This document shows positions 1 to 6,596 of a stretch of DNA of 14,449 bases, one piece after another. A program made the translations under genes and the position numbers. The notes beneath the pieces are model-generated. The model searched no databases, had not been told where the DNA came from, and was given only the letters and a program-made list of their open reading frames with translations. Source of the DNA: Acidobacteriota bacterium (GTDB lineage Bacteria > Acidobacteriota > Blastocatellia > Pyrinomonadales > Pyrinomonadaceae); assembly GCA_013140875.1 (NCBI GenBank), contig JABFSB010000046.1:1-14449 (forward strand), written 5' to 3'. Position 1 is the first letter of the stretch; each line of letters opens with the position of its first letter.

Positions 1-1476
1 ATCGAAATAGGCAACCTCGACCGGATTCGCCGCGTCGGTAAAATCCATCACGGAGATGCCGCCCTGATACCACGATTGAACTTTCAGGTCGCGGCCCGTA
101 ACTGGAATAAGCGAGCCGTTATGCGCAACGCAATTCTCAACTTCGCTTTGCGCGGCGGGCATCTTGTAATACGCCGCGAACTCCAGCTTGTCACCTACGC
201 GATTGAAGATTGCGTCGGCTCCCCAAACGTTCGGATCGGTCGCACGGCAGCGTGGGCCTCCGCCGCCTCCCCATTCATCTGTAAATACGACCTTTTTTCC
301 GTCATTCGAGAAGGACGCCGAGTGCCAATAGGCGTAATTAGGATCGTTTACCGCGTCCACACGTTTCGGGTTCACCGGGTCCTTAATATCCAATAAAATC
401 CCGTTGCCGGAACACGCTCCGGCCGCCAGGCCCAGTTCCGAGTAAACGGTGATGTCGTGACACTGGTTTGTATCGGTAGGTTTTTGTTTGTCACTCTGAT
501 CGTGACTGCCGCCGTTATTCAGGCCATTCAGAGCTCCTGTCCGCGGGTCGATAAACAAACGCGGCGTCGATACCACGCGCGCGGTTTGCGGCGCCGCGAC
601 CGGCACCTTTATTACCTCGATTCGAAAAAGCGCGGTGTTTGCGTCTTTGTCCGGAGCGGCTCCCGAGCATCCGTCAAGTTCCTCGGCCTGACGTACGAAT
701 GAAGTTCCCGAAACATAGATGTAAACGTTTTCCTTGTCCTTCGGATCGGTCACAAGCGTGTGCGTATGCGAGCCGCGGCATGTTTGAACCAAGGCAACCT
801 GCTTCGGTGCGGTGATATCGGTAATGTCGAATATCCGTACCCCGCGAAACCGGTCCTTTTGCGCCGCCGGCGGCCCCCGCTGCCCTTCCGGACGAGGAGG
901 AAATCCCTGTGTGCCGCAGTCAAGCCTTCCGTTCGTCTGTTCCACCGACATGAACATCAGGTTCTTGTAAACGGAAACATCACCCTGTCCTCCCGGACAA
1001 ACCATTGCGGTCAGCAATTTCGCCTTTGCCGGGTCGCTGATGTCAAAGATGCCGACGCCGTAATAGTTACCCTGAAAAAGGTATTTTCCCTGAAAGGCCA
1101 GGTCCGAGTTGTCGAACCCTGCCTCGACAAAATCTTTTACGTACGGCAGATCGTTCCGCGGAACTTTCGAGATGTCCGGAATACCGAATCTGGCGAGAGC
1201 GTTTTGGTTCTTGGGATCATCAATATTAATTCCCAATTTAAAGGCATCCGGCTTTTTGAACAGCAGCAGATGCTTAAGGCCGACCGCGGCCTCTCCGGCG
1301 TCGTACATGCCCGGCGAAAGCTTCGCTCTCGGGTCGTTCGCATCCGAGCCTTTCATGCCCGCCGGAAGAGTCGGAGCCGGCGACGGCGTTTGAGCCTCGG
1401 CCCCGATGGCTAAGCCCATGCCCAGAAACAACAAAGCCATAATTCCACGACAAAAACCTATATTTACTCGATTCAT
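1..1476 (-). CDS. LVIVD-repeat-type secreted protein, C-terminus cut by window edge
   Basis: An open frame of 492 codons runs from an ATG at 1476 off the left edge without a stop, so the C-terminus is missing. A GGAG at 1484-1487 sits 7 bases before the ATG. Residues 1-28 form a signal peptide with a hydrophobic core and likely cleavage after AEA. Downstream are repeated beta-propeller-like units, each with a hydrophobic strand, an FDI(S/T)D or LDIKDP-like turn and an N/A-P residue. Examples are GVGIFDISDPAKAKLL, GVRIFDITDITAPKQV, ILLDIKDPVNPKRV and GISVMDFTDAANPVEV. This pattern matches the LVIVD repeat family, whose biochemical function is unknown. Several Cys residues (CPGG, LDCG, QTC, LDGCSG, GACSG, RCR, ENC) fit an exported, possibly disulfide-bonded protein. 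It starts 21 bases after the dapD stop, so it is probably cotranscribed with dapD. The family call is fairly sure; the function is not known. Confidence 0.8.
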   Translation of the reverse strand, partial: MNRVNIGFCRGIMALLFLGMGLAIGAEAQTPSPAPTLPAGMKGSDANDPRAKLSPGMYDAGEAAVGLKHLLLFKKPDAFKLGINIDDPKNQNALARFGIPDISKVPRNDLPYVKDFVEAGFDNSDLAFQGKYLFQGNYYGVGIFDISDPAKAKLLTAMVCPGGQGDVSVYKNLMFMSVEQTNGRLDCGTQGFPPRPEGQRGPPAAQKDRFRGVRIFDITDITAPKQVALVQTCRGSHTHTLVTDPKDKENVYIYVSGTSFVRQAEELDGCSGAAPDKDANTALFRIEVIKVPVAAPQTARVVSTPRLFIDPRTGALNGLNNGGSHDQSDKQKPTDTNQCHDITVYSELGLAAGACSGNGILLDIKDPVNPKRVDAVNDPNYAYWHSASFSNDGKKVVFTDEWGGGGGPRCRATDPNVWGADAIFNRVGDKLEFAAYYKMPAAQSEVENCVAHNGSLIPVTGRDLKVQSWYQGGISVMDFTDAANPVEVAYFD

Positions 1477-1483
1477 ATTTGTT

Positions 1484-1487
1484 CTCC
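1484..1487 (-). promoter_or_regulatory. Ribosome binding site of the LVIVD-repeat gene
   Basis: GGAG on the minus strand, 7 bases before the ATG at 1476. It supports this start, which the window's stop-bounded reading frames do not otherwise mark because the gene runs off the edge. Confidence 0.6.
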
Positions 1488-1497
1488 AGCAATCCCA

Positions 1498-2328
1498 CTA
1501 TCTCAGATAGTCTTCAAGTTTAGTCGATGCGTCGGTTTTCTCATCGCGGTATTTTACGATGATCGGACAGTAGACCGACAGGCCGTTTTCCTTGCCGAAA
1601 CCGGACGATATTTCTCGCGAGCCTTGAACGACGACGGCTCCGGCCGGAACTTCCAGCGGCTTGCCGTCTTCTGATTTGATCACGCGGGAATTCGGCAGAT
1701 CGAACAGCGGCGTAGCGCGGGTAAGAATAACGCCCGAGGCAAGCACTGCTTTTTCGCGGACGACCGTGCCTTCGTAAACGCCGGTGTTTCCGCCGACCAG
1801 AACGTCGTCTTCGATGATCACCGGCAAAGCACCGGCGGGTTCAAGCACGCCGCCGATCTGTGCGGCGGCTGAAAGGTGAACACGCTTGCCGATCTGTGCG
1901 CAGCTCCCGACCAACGCGTGCGAATCGACCATCGTTCCCTCATCTACATAAGCACCGACATTGATGTATGCCGGCGGCACGACCACCACGCTTGGCGCCA
2001 CATAAGATCCATCACGGATCGCCGAGCCGCCCATCACGATCCGCACGCCGTCATCCAGCGTCATCGGCCGCAGCGGAAATGTATCTTTATCGAAAAACCG
2101 CAGAGTCTCGGTCGGCTTGGACATCTCGACCATCTTGCCCATTCGGAAACCGAGAAGGATGCCTTGCTTTACCCAGGTGTTTGCGTGCCATTCTCCATCA
2201 GAATTACGTTCCGCCGACCTTATCTCGCCCCTGCGAAGCGCGGTTTTGAATTCTTCATATAAGGCACGATCGCTTGCGTCGAACTCCGTCTTTGCAAACA
2301 TTTCGTCGATTTTTTCCCGCAGGCTCAT
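1498..2328 (-). CDS. dapD: 2,3,4,5-tetrahydropyridine-2,6-dicarboxylate N-succinyltransferase (DapD)
   Basis: DapD transfers succinyl from succinyl-CoA to tetrahydrodipicolinate in the succinylase branch of diaminopimelate/lysine synthesis in the cytoplasm. The product is 276 aa, close to the roughly 274 aa of E. coli DapD. The N-terminal helical domain spans about residues 1-100. A left-handed beta-helix of hexapeptide repeats follows, with the highly conserved block YINVGAYVDEGTMVD, then VGSCAQIGKRVHLS and IGGVLEP at about 121-164. The C-terminal SVYCPIIVKYRDEKT strand is also typical. I chose the ATG at 2328 because GGAG lies 7 bases upstream; the frame could open at a GTG at 2343, but that abuts the preceding stop and lacks a comparable site. 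The gene starts 15 bases after the peroxiredoxin stop, in one run with dapA. Identification is very sure. Confidence 0.96.
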   Translation of the reverse strand: MSLREKIDEMFAKTEFDASDRALYEEFKTALRRGEIRSAERNSDGEWHANTWVKQGILLGFRMGKMVEMSKPTETLRFFDKDTFPLRPMTLDDGVRIVMGGSAIRDGSYVAPSVVVVPPAYINVGAYVDEGTMVDSHALVGSCAQIGKRVHLSAAAQIGGVLEPAGALPVIIEDDVLVGGNTGVYEGTVVREKAVLASGVILTRATPLFDLPNSRVIKSEDGKPLEVPAGAVVVQGSREISSGFGKENGLSVYCPIIVKYRDEKTDASTKLEDYLR

Positions 2329-2335
2329 TTTTCGG

Positions 2336-2339
2336 CTCC
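2336..2339 (-). promoter_or_regulatory. Ribosome binding site deciding the dapD start
   Basis: GGAG on the minus strand, 7 bases before the ATG at 2328. It favours this ATG over the in-frame GTG at 2343, which would put the site inside the gene. Confidence 0.6.
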
Positions 2340-2343
2340 GCAC

Positions 2344-2850
2344 TCATTTCGATTTAACATTTGATTTGATTCTGGCGTAACGTTCTTCCAGATCGTCGCC
2401 GCGGGCCGAATAGATCGCCGTGATAACCGACCGGTCCGTCGGGCGAAATGCCCGCAGCATTGAACGCTTAGTTCGGACAATTCCCTTCGCGTCGACGATC
2501 ACGATCGCCCGCATGAAAAAAGTCGGGAAAAGCCAGTGCGAACAATAATCCTCGGTGACCGAGCCGTCCTCGTCGGCAAGCAGATGTATCGGCAAGCGGT
2601 GATTTTCGGCAAATGCGCTGTGCTCTTCAGGCGAACCGGGCGAGATACCTATCACGGTCGCCTTTGTCCGCAGATAATCTTCCCAGTGCTCCCGAATCGA
2701 GCACATCTGCCTTGTACAAACCAACGTTTCGTCTCCCGGATAGAACAGCAACGCAATAACATTTCCACGCTGTTCCGAAAGCCGCCACTTTTCACCGGTG
2801 TTTGCCGTAAGTTCAAAGTCAGGTGCGGGATTACCTATTTCAACCTTCAT
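2344..2850 (-). CDS. BCP/PrxQ-type peroxiredoxin (AhpC/TSA family)
   Basis: A thiol peroxidase that reduces hydrogen peroxide and organic peroxides, probably cytoplasmic because no signal peptide is visible. The 168-aa product begins with the family pattern VGNPAPDFEL-like (here IGNPAPDFELTANTGEKW). The active-site stretch is FYPGDETLVCTRQMCSIRE, with the peroxidatic Cys at 45 and a second Cys at 50. This is the same C45/C50 spacing as the resolving-Cys pair of E. coli Bcp. The usual TP before the first Cys is TLV here, so the Pro is replaced, although the Thr is kept. The C-terminal 40 residues are charged. The gene lies between dapA and dapD, 54 bases after dapA and 15 before dapD. A GGAG is 13 bases upstream, which is far; a three-codon open frame (MNF, stop) fits that site better and its TAA overlaps this ATG. 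Confidence 0.88.
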   Translation of the reverse strand: MKVEIGNPAPDFELTANTGEKWRLSEQRGNVIALLFYPGDETLVCTRQMCSIREHWEDYLRTKATVIGISPGSPEEHSAFAENHRLPIHLLADEDGSVTEDYCSHWLFPTFFMRAIVIVDAKGIVRTKRSMLRAFRPTDRSVITAIYSARGDDLEERYARIKSNVKSK

Positions 2851-2904
2851 TAAAAGTTCATTTCTCCGGATGCTCGGGTTTTACTTTACGCTCTTGTTCT
2901 AATT

Positions 2905-3819
2905 TCAGACCGCAGCAGCGCGGCCACGCAATGCTTCCGTTATCGTTCTTAGTTTTACTTGCGTCTCTTTTGTGACCGACACCAATGGAAGCCGCAGATT
3001 TTCTTCCAACAGACCCATCTCTTTCATAACAAACTTGCACGGGGCGGGCGAAGATTCGATAAAATTCGCTTCCATCAGGGGCAACAGCTGATAGTGCAGC
3101 TTGCGTGCCGCGGTATATGCTCCGTCCAGGGCTTTCTCGACCATTCGAGATGTTTCCTTTGGAACCTCATTAGCACAGACCGAAACCAGCCCATCCGCTC
3201 CGAGTGCGATCAAAGCCAGGGCCGAGGCGTCATCGCCCGAAAATATTTTGAAATTTTTCAGCCGGTTTTTGATGATCTCCATCACCTGCGAGTAATTTCC
3301 CGAAGCTTCCTTGGTCGCGACGATATTCTCGTGCTTCGCCGCAAGCTTAAGCGTTGTCTCGGCCGAAATATTCGACGCGGTTCTCGACGGAACATTGTAA
3401 AGCATTATCGGAAAACTTTTTACCGACCGTGCGATCTCGGAAAAATGGGCAAACAAGCCGTCCTGGGTCGGCTTATTGTAATAGGGAGCGACGATAAGCG
3501 CCGCATCGGCCCCGGCTTCACGCGCTTTCCTGGTGAAATCGATCGTCGCCGCCGTGTTGTTGCTGCCGGTTCCGGCGATAACTCGTCCTTTAAGTTTTTT
3601 CGCGACCTCGACTGTCATTCGAATAACGTGAAGTCGCTCACTTTCCGACATCGTTGCGCTCTCACCGGTGGTTCCACACGGTACGAGAAGCCGAACGCCG
3701 TTGTTCACCTGTCGCTCGACAAGCGAACGAAAACAAGCCTCGTCGATGGACCCGTCCTTCCGAAACGGCGTCACTAAAGCAGTCGCGCACCCGCGCATCC
3801 AGTCAACTTTTGTAGTCAT
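2905..3819 (-). CDS. dapA: 4-hydroxy-tetrahydrodipicolinate synthase (DapA)
   Basis: DapA condenses pyruvate with aspartate semialdehyde, the first committed step towards diaminopimelate and lysine. The 304-aa product is a complete TIM-barrel aldolase of the DHDPS/NAL family. Visible signatures are TALVTPF at about 13-19, the GTTGES pyruvate-binding turn at 49-54, YNVPSRT with the catalytic Tyr at 141 and the Arg at 146 that binds the dicarboxylate, and VATKEASGN with the Schiff-base Lys at 170. The specific Arg and the Tyr argue for DapA rather than N-acetylneuraminate lyase. The ATG at 3819 has no good Shine-Dalgarno sequence; an in-frame ATG at codon 8 is a possible alternative. It is the first gene of the run dapA > peroxiredoxin > dapD > LVIVD protein, with a likely promoter just upstream. 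A sure identification. Confidence 0.96.
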   Translation of the reverse strand: MTTKVDWMRGCATALVTPFRKDGSIDEACFRSLVERQVNNGVRLLVPCGTTGESATMSESERLHVIRMTVEVAKKLKGRVIAGTGSNNTAATIDFTRKAREAGADAALIVAPYYNKPTQDGLFAHFSEIARSVKSFPIMLYNVPSRTASNISAETTLKLAAKHENIVATKEASGNYSQVMEIIKNRLKNFKIFSGDDASALALIALGADGLVSVCANEVPKETSRMVEKALDGAYTAARKLHYQLLPLMEANFIESSPAPCKFVMKEMGLLEENLRLPLVSVTKETQVKLRTITEALRGRAAAV

Positions 3820-3841
3820 GCAGGTTATACTTTCACTGTTA

Positions 3842-3871
3842 AGTATATTCTCATCGTTCTGACACTTACAA
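3842..3871 (-). promoter_or_regulatory. Putative sigma70-type promoter of the dapA run
   Basis: On the minus strand TTGTAA (3871-3866) and TATACT (3847-3842) are 18 bases apart, matching the -35 and -10 consensus at 4 of 6 and 5 of 6 positions. Transcription would start near 3835, giving a leader of about 16 bases before the dapA ATG. The M23 gene starts divergently at 3877, so the same gap must also serve it. This is pattern match only. Confidence 0.45.
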
Positions 3872-3876
3872 AACCG

Positions 3877-4506
3877 TTGCGAATCTTTGCCGCTATAATC
3901 CTTGCAGTTCTTGTCTTCAGCATCTCCTGCAACCGGGCTGAAACGCCGTCAGATCCGTACAATCCGCCGAAACCTCCTCCTGCCTCGATGAAAGAAATTC
4001 CCCTGGCGGAAAGTTTTGCGTATCCGGTCGGAAAACAGGAAACGCTTACAGCCGCTAAAGACGACAAGGACGAATGGTACCAAGCTCTCAAATTCGGCGA
4101 GCAAGATCATCTCGGCGAAGACTGGAATAAAAACTCTGGTGGAAATACCGACTGCGGCGAACCGGTTTATGCTGCTGCAAATGGCGAGATCACATTCGCG
4201 GCGGACGCTGGTGCCGGCTGGGGAAACGTTCTGATAATCACGCACCAATTGCCTGACGGTACAGAGGTGCAAACATTATACGGGCATTTACAGGAAATGC
4301 TGAAAACGCGCGACGAGGTGCAGAAGGGAGAACAAATCGGCAAGGTCGGTAGCGCAAACGGAAGATACCTATGCCACCTGCACTTTGAAATTCGTGATCG
4401 TAGTTCGCGCGACTGGAACCGTCCCGGCGGAGGCTATTCCACCGACCGCACCGGCTGGCTCGCTCCCTCAGAATTCATCGGCCAACGGCGGAAACGCGAC
4501 CGGTAG
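3877..4506 (+). CDS. M23-family zinc metallopeptidase (LytM-like), probable lipoprotein
   Basis: Likely a cell-envelope endopeptidase acting on peptidoglycan peptide bridges. The 209-aa product starts at a TTG, because no in-frame ATG or GTG exists in the short upstream gap. Residues 1-17 are hydrophobic and end in FSISC, so Cys18 could be the lipidated residue; Ser at -3 is not the ideal lipobox. A Pro-rich spacer (YNPPKPPPA) follows. The catalytic domain shows HLGED with His78 and Asp82, an YGHL block at about 135-138, and CHLHFE with His167 and His169. Together these give the HxxxD plus HxH zinc set of LytM/lysostaphin enzymes, so it looks active rather than a degenerate LytM activator. 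It is divergent from dapA and convergent with the TrpF-like gene, 28 bases away. Confidence 0.85.
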   Translation: MRIFAAIILAVLVFSISCNRAETPSDPYNPPKPPPASMKEIPLAESFAYPVGKQETLTAAKDDKDEWYQALKFGEQDHLGEDWNKNSGGNTDCGEPVYAAANGEITFAADAGAGWGNVLIITHQLPDGTEVQTLYGHLQEMLKTRDEVQKGEQIGKVGSANGRYLCHLHFEIRDRSSRDWNRPGGGYSTDRTGWLAPSEFIGQRRKRDR

Positions 4507-4534
4507 GGAGCATCTCCTAATTTGTGCAGCCCAA

Positions 4535-5185
4535 CTAATTCACCGCGCTAAAGAACGCGTCCAGCTTCCGAAGATCCAATTTCCCGTCCGTCCTTACACC
4601 CGAACAAAGATCGAGCCCGAACGGCTGTACGGTTTCGATCGCTTCGCGCACATTCTCCGCGTTCAAGCCGCCGGCCAGAAAAACCGGCTTGCCGCATGTT
4701 TCGACGATCTTTCGACTCAGCTGCCAATCATGCCTTCGGCCCGTGCCGCCAAGCTCTTTCACCGCCAATTTCGGATTTCCGCTGTCAAGCAATATCGCGT
4801 CGACGTGCTCGGCTAATTCCGCCGCTTGGTCGACCGACTCTTCGTCCATAACGTGTATGACCTGCACCAGTTTTATATGCGGCAAGGCCTCCCGAAGACC
4901 CGTATAGTCATTTTCGATCAACTCGTCGACGATCTGGATCGTGTTGGTCTTCGTGCGGTAATAATGTTCGATTATGCCTTCCGCGGTTTGTCGGCTGGTC
5001 AACAAAAACGTGGCGATCGGCGGCGGCACGGTCTTGGCAATTCTCAATATTTCCGCATCCGATATAGGCCCCGGACCGGACGGCATCGCACCGACAAGGC
5101 CGATTGCCGAAGCACCGAACGAGATCGCATCGGCGGCCTCCTGTTCATCGGCGATGCAGCAGATCTTTACTCTGGGATTGCTCAC
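4535..5185 (-). CDS. Phosphoribosylanthranilate isomerase-like TIM-barrel protein (divergent TrpF)
   Basis: TrpF converts N-(5'-phosphoribosyl)anthranilate to CdRP in tryptophan synthesis. The 216-aa product has TrpF hallmarks: VKICCI near the N-terminus with the candidate catalytic Cys9, ILLDSG with the candidate acid Asp134, GGTGRRHDW at 146-154, FLAGGLNAENV at 169-179, and a C-terminal phosphate-binding-type LCSGVRTDGKLD. Two departures stand out. The Gly normally following the catalytic Cys is Cys10. The usual F..SPR.V loop after strand 2 reads GLVGAMPSGPGPI. The start is a GTG at 5185 with AGGA about 10 bases upstream. No other trp gene is in the window, and it follows a terminator, so it may be independently transcribed. 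TrpF is the best match; a related isomerase subfamily is possible. Confidence 0.78.
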   Translation of the reverse strand: MSNPRVKICCIADEQEAADAISFGASAIGLVGAMPSGPGPISDAEILRIAKTVPPPIATFLLTSRQTAEGIIEHYYRTKTNTIQIVDELIENDYTGLREALPHIKLVQVIHVMDEESVDQAAELAEHVDAILLDSGNPKLAVKELGGTGRRHDWQLSRKIVETCGKPVFLAGGLNAENVREAIETVQPFGLDLCSGVRTDGKLDLRKLDAFFSAVN

Positions 5186-5204
5186 TTATGCTCAATCCTA
5201 ATTT

Positions 5205-5245
5205 AAACGAGAAAAGCGCGAAAGGACCCACATCCCTTTCGCGCT
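5205..5245 (-). terminator. Rho-independent terminator of the thioredoxin-like gene
   Basis: An 11-bp perfect inverted repeat (AGCGCGAAAGG at 5215-5225, CCTTTCGCGCT at 5235-5245) with a 9-base loop. Read on the minus strand it is followed by TTTTCTCGTTT. It lies 20 bases after the thioredoxin-like stop and just before the TrpF-like start, so it should separate the two transcripts. There is no T-run on the plus side, so it works in one direction. Confidence 0.8.
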
Positions 5246-5265
5246 GCAACAGCAAATGTTCCGAT

Positions 5266-5748
5266 CTATTTCAACGCTTTTTCAAAGGCCTTGACATAGT
5301 CCTCGCGTTCGCCGTTGTTGGAGGTCTTATAGAGAATTTTTTTGTCCTTCAGGACGGCTACAGACGAGGTCTTGCCTTTGTATTCATCAAAGAATTTGCT
5401 CATCCCGAGTTTATCGGCGTGCTCCTTCGACGCAGCTATCGTTTTCTCGTCCGTTACGTCGAATACTACAAAATGCAGTTTTTCCGAATAGTCTTTCATA
5501 AGACCGCTGACGACCGGATCGATGCGTTTGCAATAAGGACACCAGTCGGCTTTGACGATCGCGACTATCGGCCGCGTGTCCTCTTTCATCATTCCTTCAT
5601 GCTTCATGCCATCGTCTTTCATCATGGCATCGTCTTTTTTCATGCCGTCGTCTTTTTTCATCGCGTCCTGCGCGAAAGATGCCGACGCCGAAAAAAGAGT
5701 GAAAACTGCCGCGAAAAATAGTGCGATCAAGGTCCGTTTGGATTTCAT
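5266..5748 (-). CDS. Exported thioredoxin-fold protein with MxKDx-like repeat linker
   Basis: The 160-aa product begins with a clear signal peptide (residues 1-26, basic start, hydrophobic core, cleavage after SFA). A linker at about 29-57 follows, made of five Met/Lys/Asp-rich hexads: MKKDDG, MKKDDA, MMKDDG, MKHEG, MMKED. This resembles the pentapeptide MXKDX repeat proteins. A thioredoxin-fold domain at 60-160 carries WCPYCKR with Cys70 and Cys73. Thus it is probably a periplasmic or extracytoplasmic disulfide oxidoreductase. The segment where thioredoxins carry cis-Pro reads KTSSVAVLKDKK, with Ser where Pro is expected. The ATG at 5748 has AGGAG 8 bases upstream. It is 108 bases from dapB and ends at a strong terminator. 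Substrate unknown; the Met/Asp-rich linker could bind metal, which is speculation. Confidence 0.85.
   Translation of the reverse strand: MKSKRTLIALFFAAVFTLFSASASFAQDAMKKDDGMKKDDAMMKDDGMKHEGMMKEDTRPIVAIVKADWCPYCKRIDPVVSGLMKDYSEKLHFVVFDVTDEKTIAASKEHADKLGMSKFFDEYKGKTSSVAVLKDKKILYKTSNNGEREDYVKAFEKALK
5578..5661 (-). repeat. Coding tandem repeat for Met/Lys/Asp hexads
   Basis: Codons 30-57 of the thioredoxin-like gene. Five imperfect units of 15-18 bases with the recurring plus-strand core CATCGTCTTTCAT or CATGCCGTCGTCTTTTTT. The repetition exists at both DNA and protein level, so unit number could vary between strains by slippage. Confidence 0.75.
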
Positions 5749-5756
5749 TTTTTGTA

Positions 5757-5761
5757 CTCCT
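5757..5761 (-). promoter_or_regulatory. Ribosome binding site of the thioredoxin-like gene
   Basis: AGGAG on the minus strand, 8 bases before the ATG at 5748. One of the strongest Shine-Dalgarno matches in the window. Confidence 0.6.
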
Positions 5762-5779
5762 GAAAATTTGTATCGAGAT

Positions 5780-5792
5780 TTGTTAATAACAA
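5780..5792. promoter_or_regulatory. Short perfect palindrome upstream of the thioredoxin-like gene
   Basis: TTGTTA and TAACAA are 6-base arms around a single central base. The site lies about 32 bases upstream of the thioredoxin-like start, where a repressor or activator could bind. No regulator is encoded nearby, so this is only a candidate operator and could be chance. Confidence 0.25.
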
Positions 5793-5856
5793 CCTAAGCC
5801 GGTGACAACTAGAAGATGTTCAATTGTAGTCGTTTTATTCCCGGCGGCGGCTCAAC

Positions 5857-6552
5857 TCATTTCTTCAGGATCTGGTCAATAATTTCCGCGAAATCATAAA
5901 AGCCGTGTTTATCAATTATCCACTCGGCCGCGAGGATCGCTCCCGCGGCAAAGCCTTCACGCGAACGGGCAATATGCTCCAACAATATCTGGTCAGCCGG
6001 GCCGTCAAAGCCAACGCGGTGCGTTCCGGGGATATTGCCCGCCCGCGTTGCCGCGATGTCGCCTGCGTCAACATGTTGTGAAACGATCTCCTTTATCTTC
6101 AACGCCGTTCCACTCGGGGCATCTTTTTTTCTCGAATGATGCTGTTCCTCTATAAACACCTCATATTCGGGAAACTTTGCGAATAGCTCCGCCGCAAAAT
6201 CGGCGATGCGGTAAAAAAGATTTACCCCGATAGAAAAATTCGCACCAAAAACCATCGAGCCGCCGCCTTCCTTAACAAATTGCTCGATCACAGCTCGTTC
6301 GTCGTTCCAACCTGTGGTTCCCTCGACCAACGGGACCTTCGCCAGCAAGCACGCCTCGACATTTCGCCGCACGGCTTCGGCAATAGTAAAATCTATCGCC
6401 ACATCGGCATTCTTCAACTTCGCCGATAGTTGGTCCGCCGACAGGCCCGCGTCGCCATCGTCGACGACCGCGGCGATCTCGTGTCCCCTTTCCGCCGCTA
6501 GTCCGCCGATTAGCTTTCCCATGGCGCCATACCCGATAAGTGCGATCTTCAT
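5857..6552 (-). CDS. dapB: 4-hydroxy-tetrahydrodipicolinate reductase (DapB)
   Basis: DapB reduces hydroxy-tetrahydrodipicolinate with NAD(P)H, the step after DapA. The 231-aa product is shorter than the 273-aa E. coli enzyme but has all key parts. These are the Rossmann start IALIGYGAMGKL at 3-14, DFT at 54-56, EGTTGW at 77-82, GANFSIGVN at 103-111, and the catalytic EQHHSRKKDAPSGTAL at 136-151. In the last block His138/His139 and a Lys at 142-143 fit the catalytic and substrate-binding positions. The shortness comes from a compact N-terminal cofactor domain; no key motif is missing. The ATG at 6552 has only a weak GGGA upstream. It stands apart from dapA and dapD, with two unrelated genes between, and is divergent from the GH32 gene. 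Identification is sure. Confidence 0.94.
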   Translation of the reverse strand: MKIALIGYGAMGKLIGGLAAERGHEIAAVVDDGDAGLSADQLSAKLKNADVAIDFTIAEAVRRNVEACLLAKVPLVEGTTGWNDERAVIEQFVKEGGGSMVFGANFSIGVNLFYRIADFAAELFAKFPEYEVFIEEQHHSRKKDAPSGTALKIKEIVSQHVDAGDIAATRAGNIPGTHRVGFDGPADQILLEHIARSREGFAAGAILAAEWIIDKHGFYDFAEIIDQILKK

Positions 6553-6574
6553 ATTGTTTAGTCCCGCTTTCAGA

Positions 6575-6580
6575 TATACT
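6575..6580 (+). promoter_or_regulatory. Possible -10 box for the GH32 gene
   Basis: TATACT lies 16 bases before the first GH32 ATG, with TTGTTT at 6554-6559 as a possible -35 box only 15 bases upstream of it. The spacing is short, so this is a weak call. The same 44-base gap must also hold the dapB promoter on the other strand. Confidence 0.25.
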
Positions 6581-6596
6581 ACCGAAATTCCGCTGA

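Noticed and set aside
760..1413. Plus-strand open frame of 217 codons
   Set aside because: Antisense to the LVIVD-repeat gene; its translation is Arg-rich and without any domain pattern, so it is a shadow.
2959..3777. Plus-strand open frame of 272 codons
   Set aside because: Exactly antisense to dapA, with no recognisable motifs or ribosome site.
4507..4534. Terminator between the convergent M23 and TrpF-like genes
   Set aside because: GGAG-CAT-CTCC gives only a 4-bp stem and there is no T-run, so it is too weak to call.
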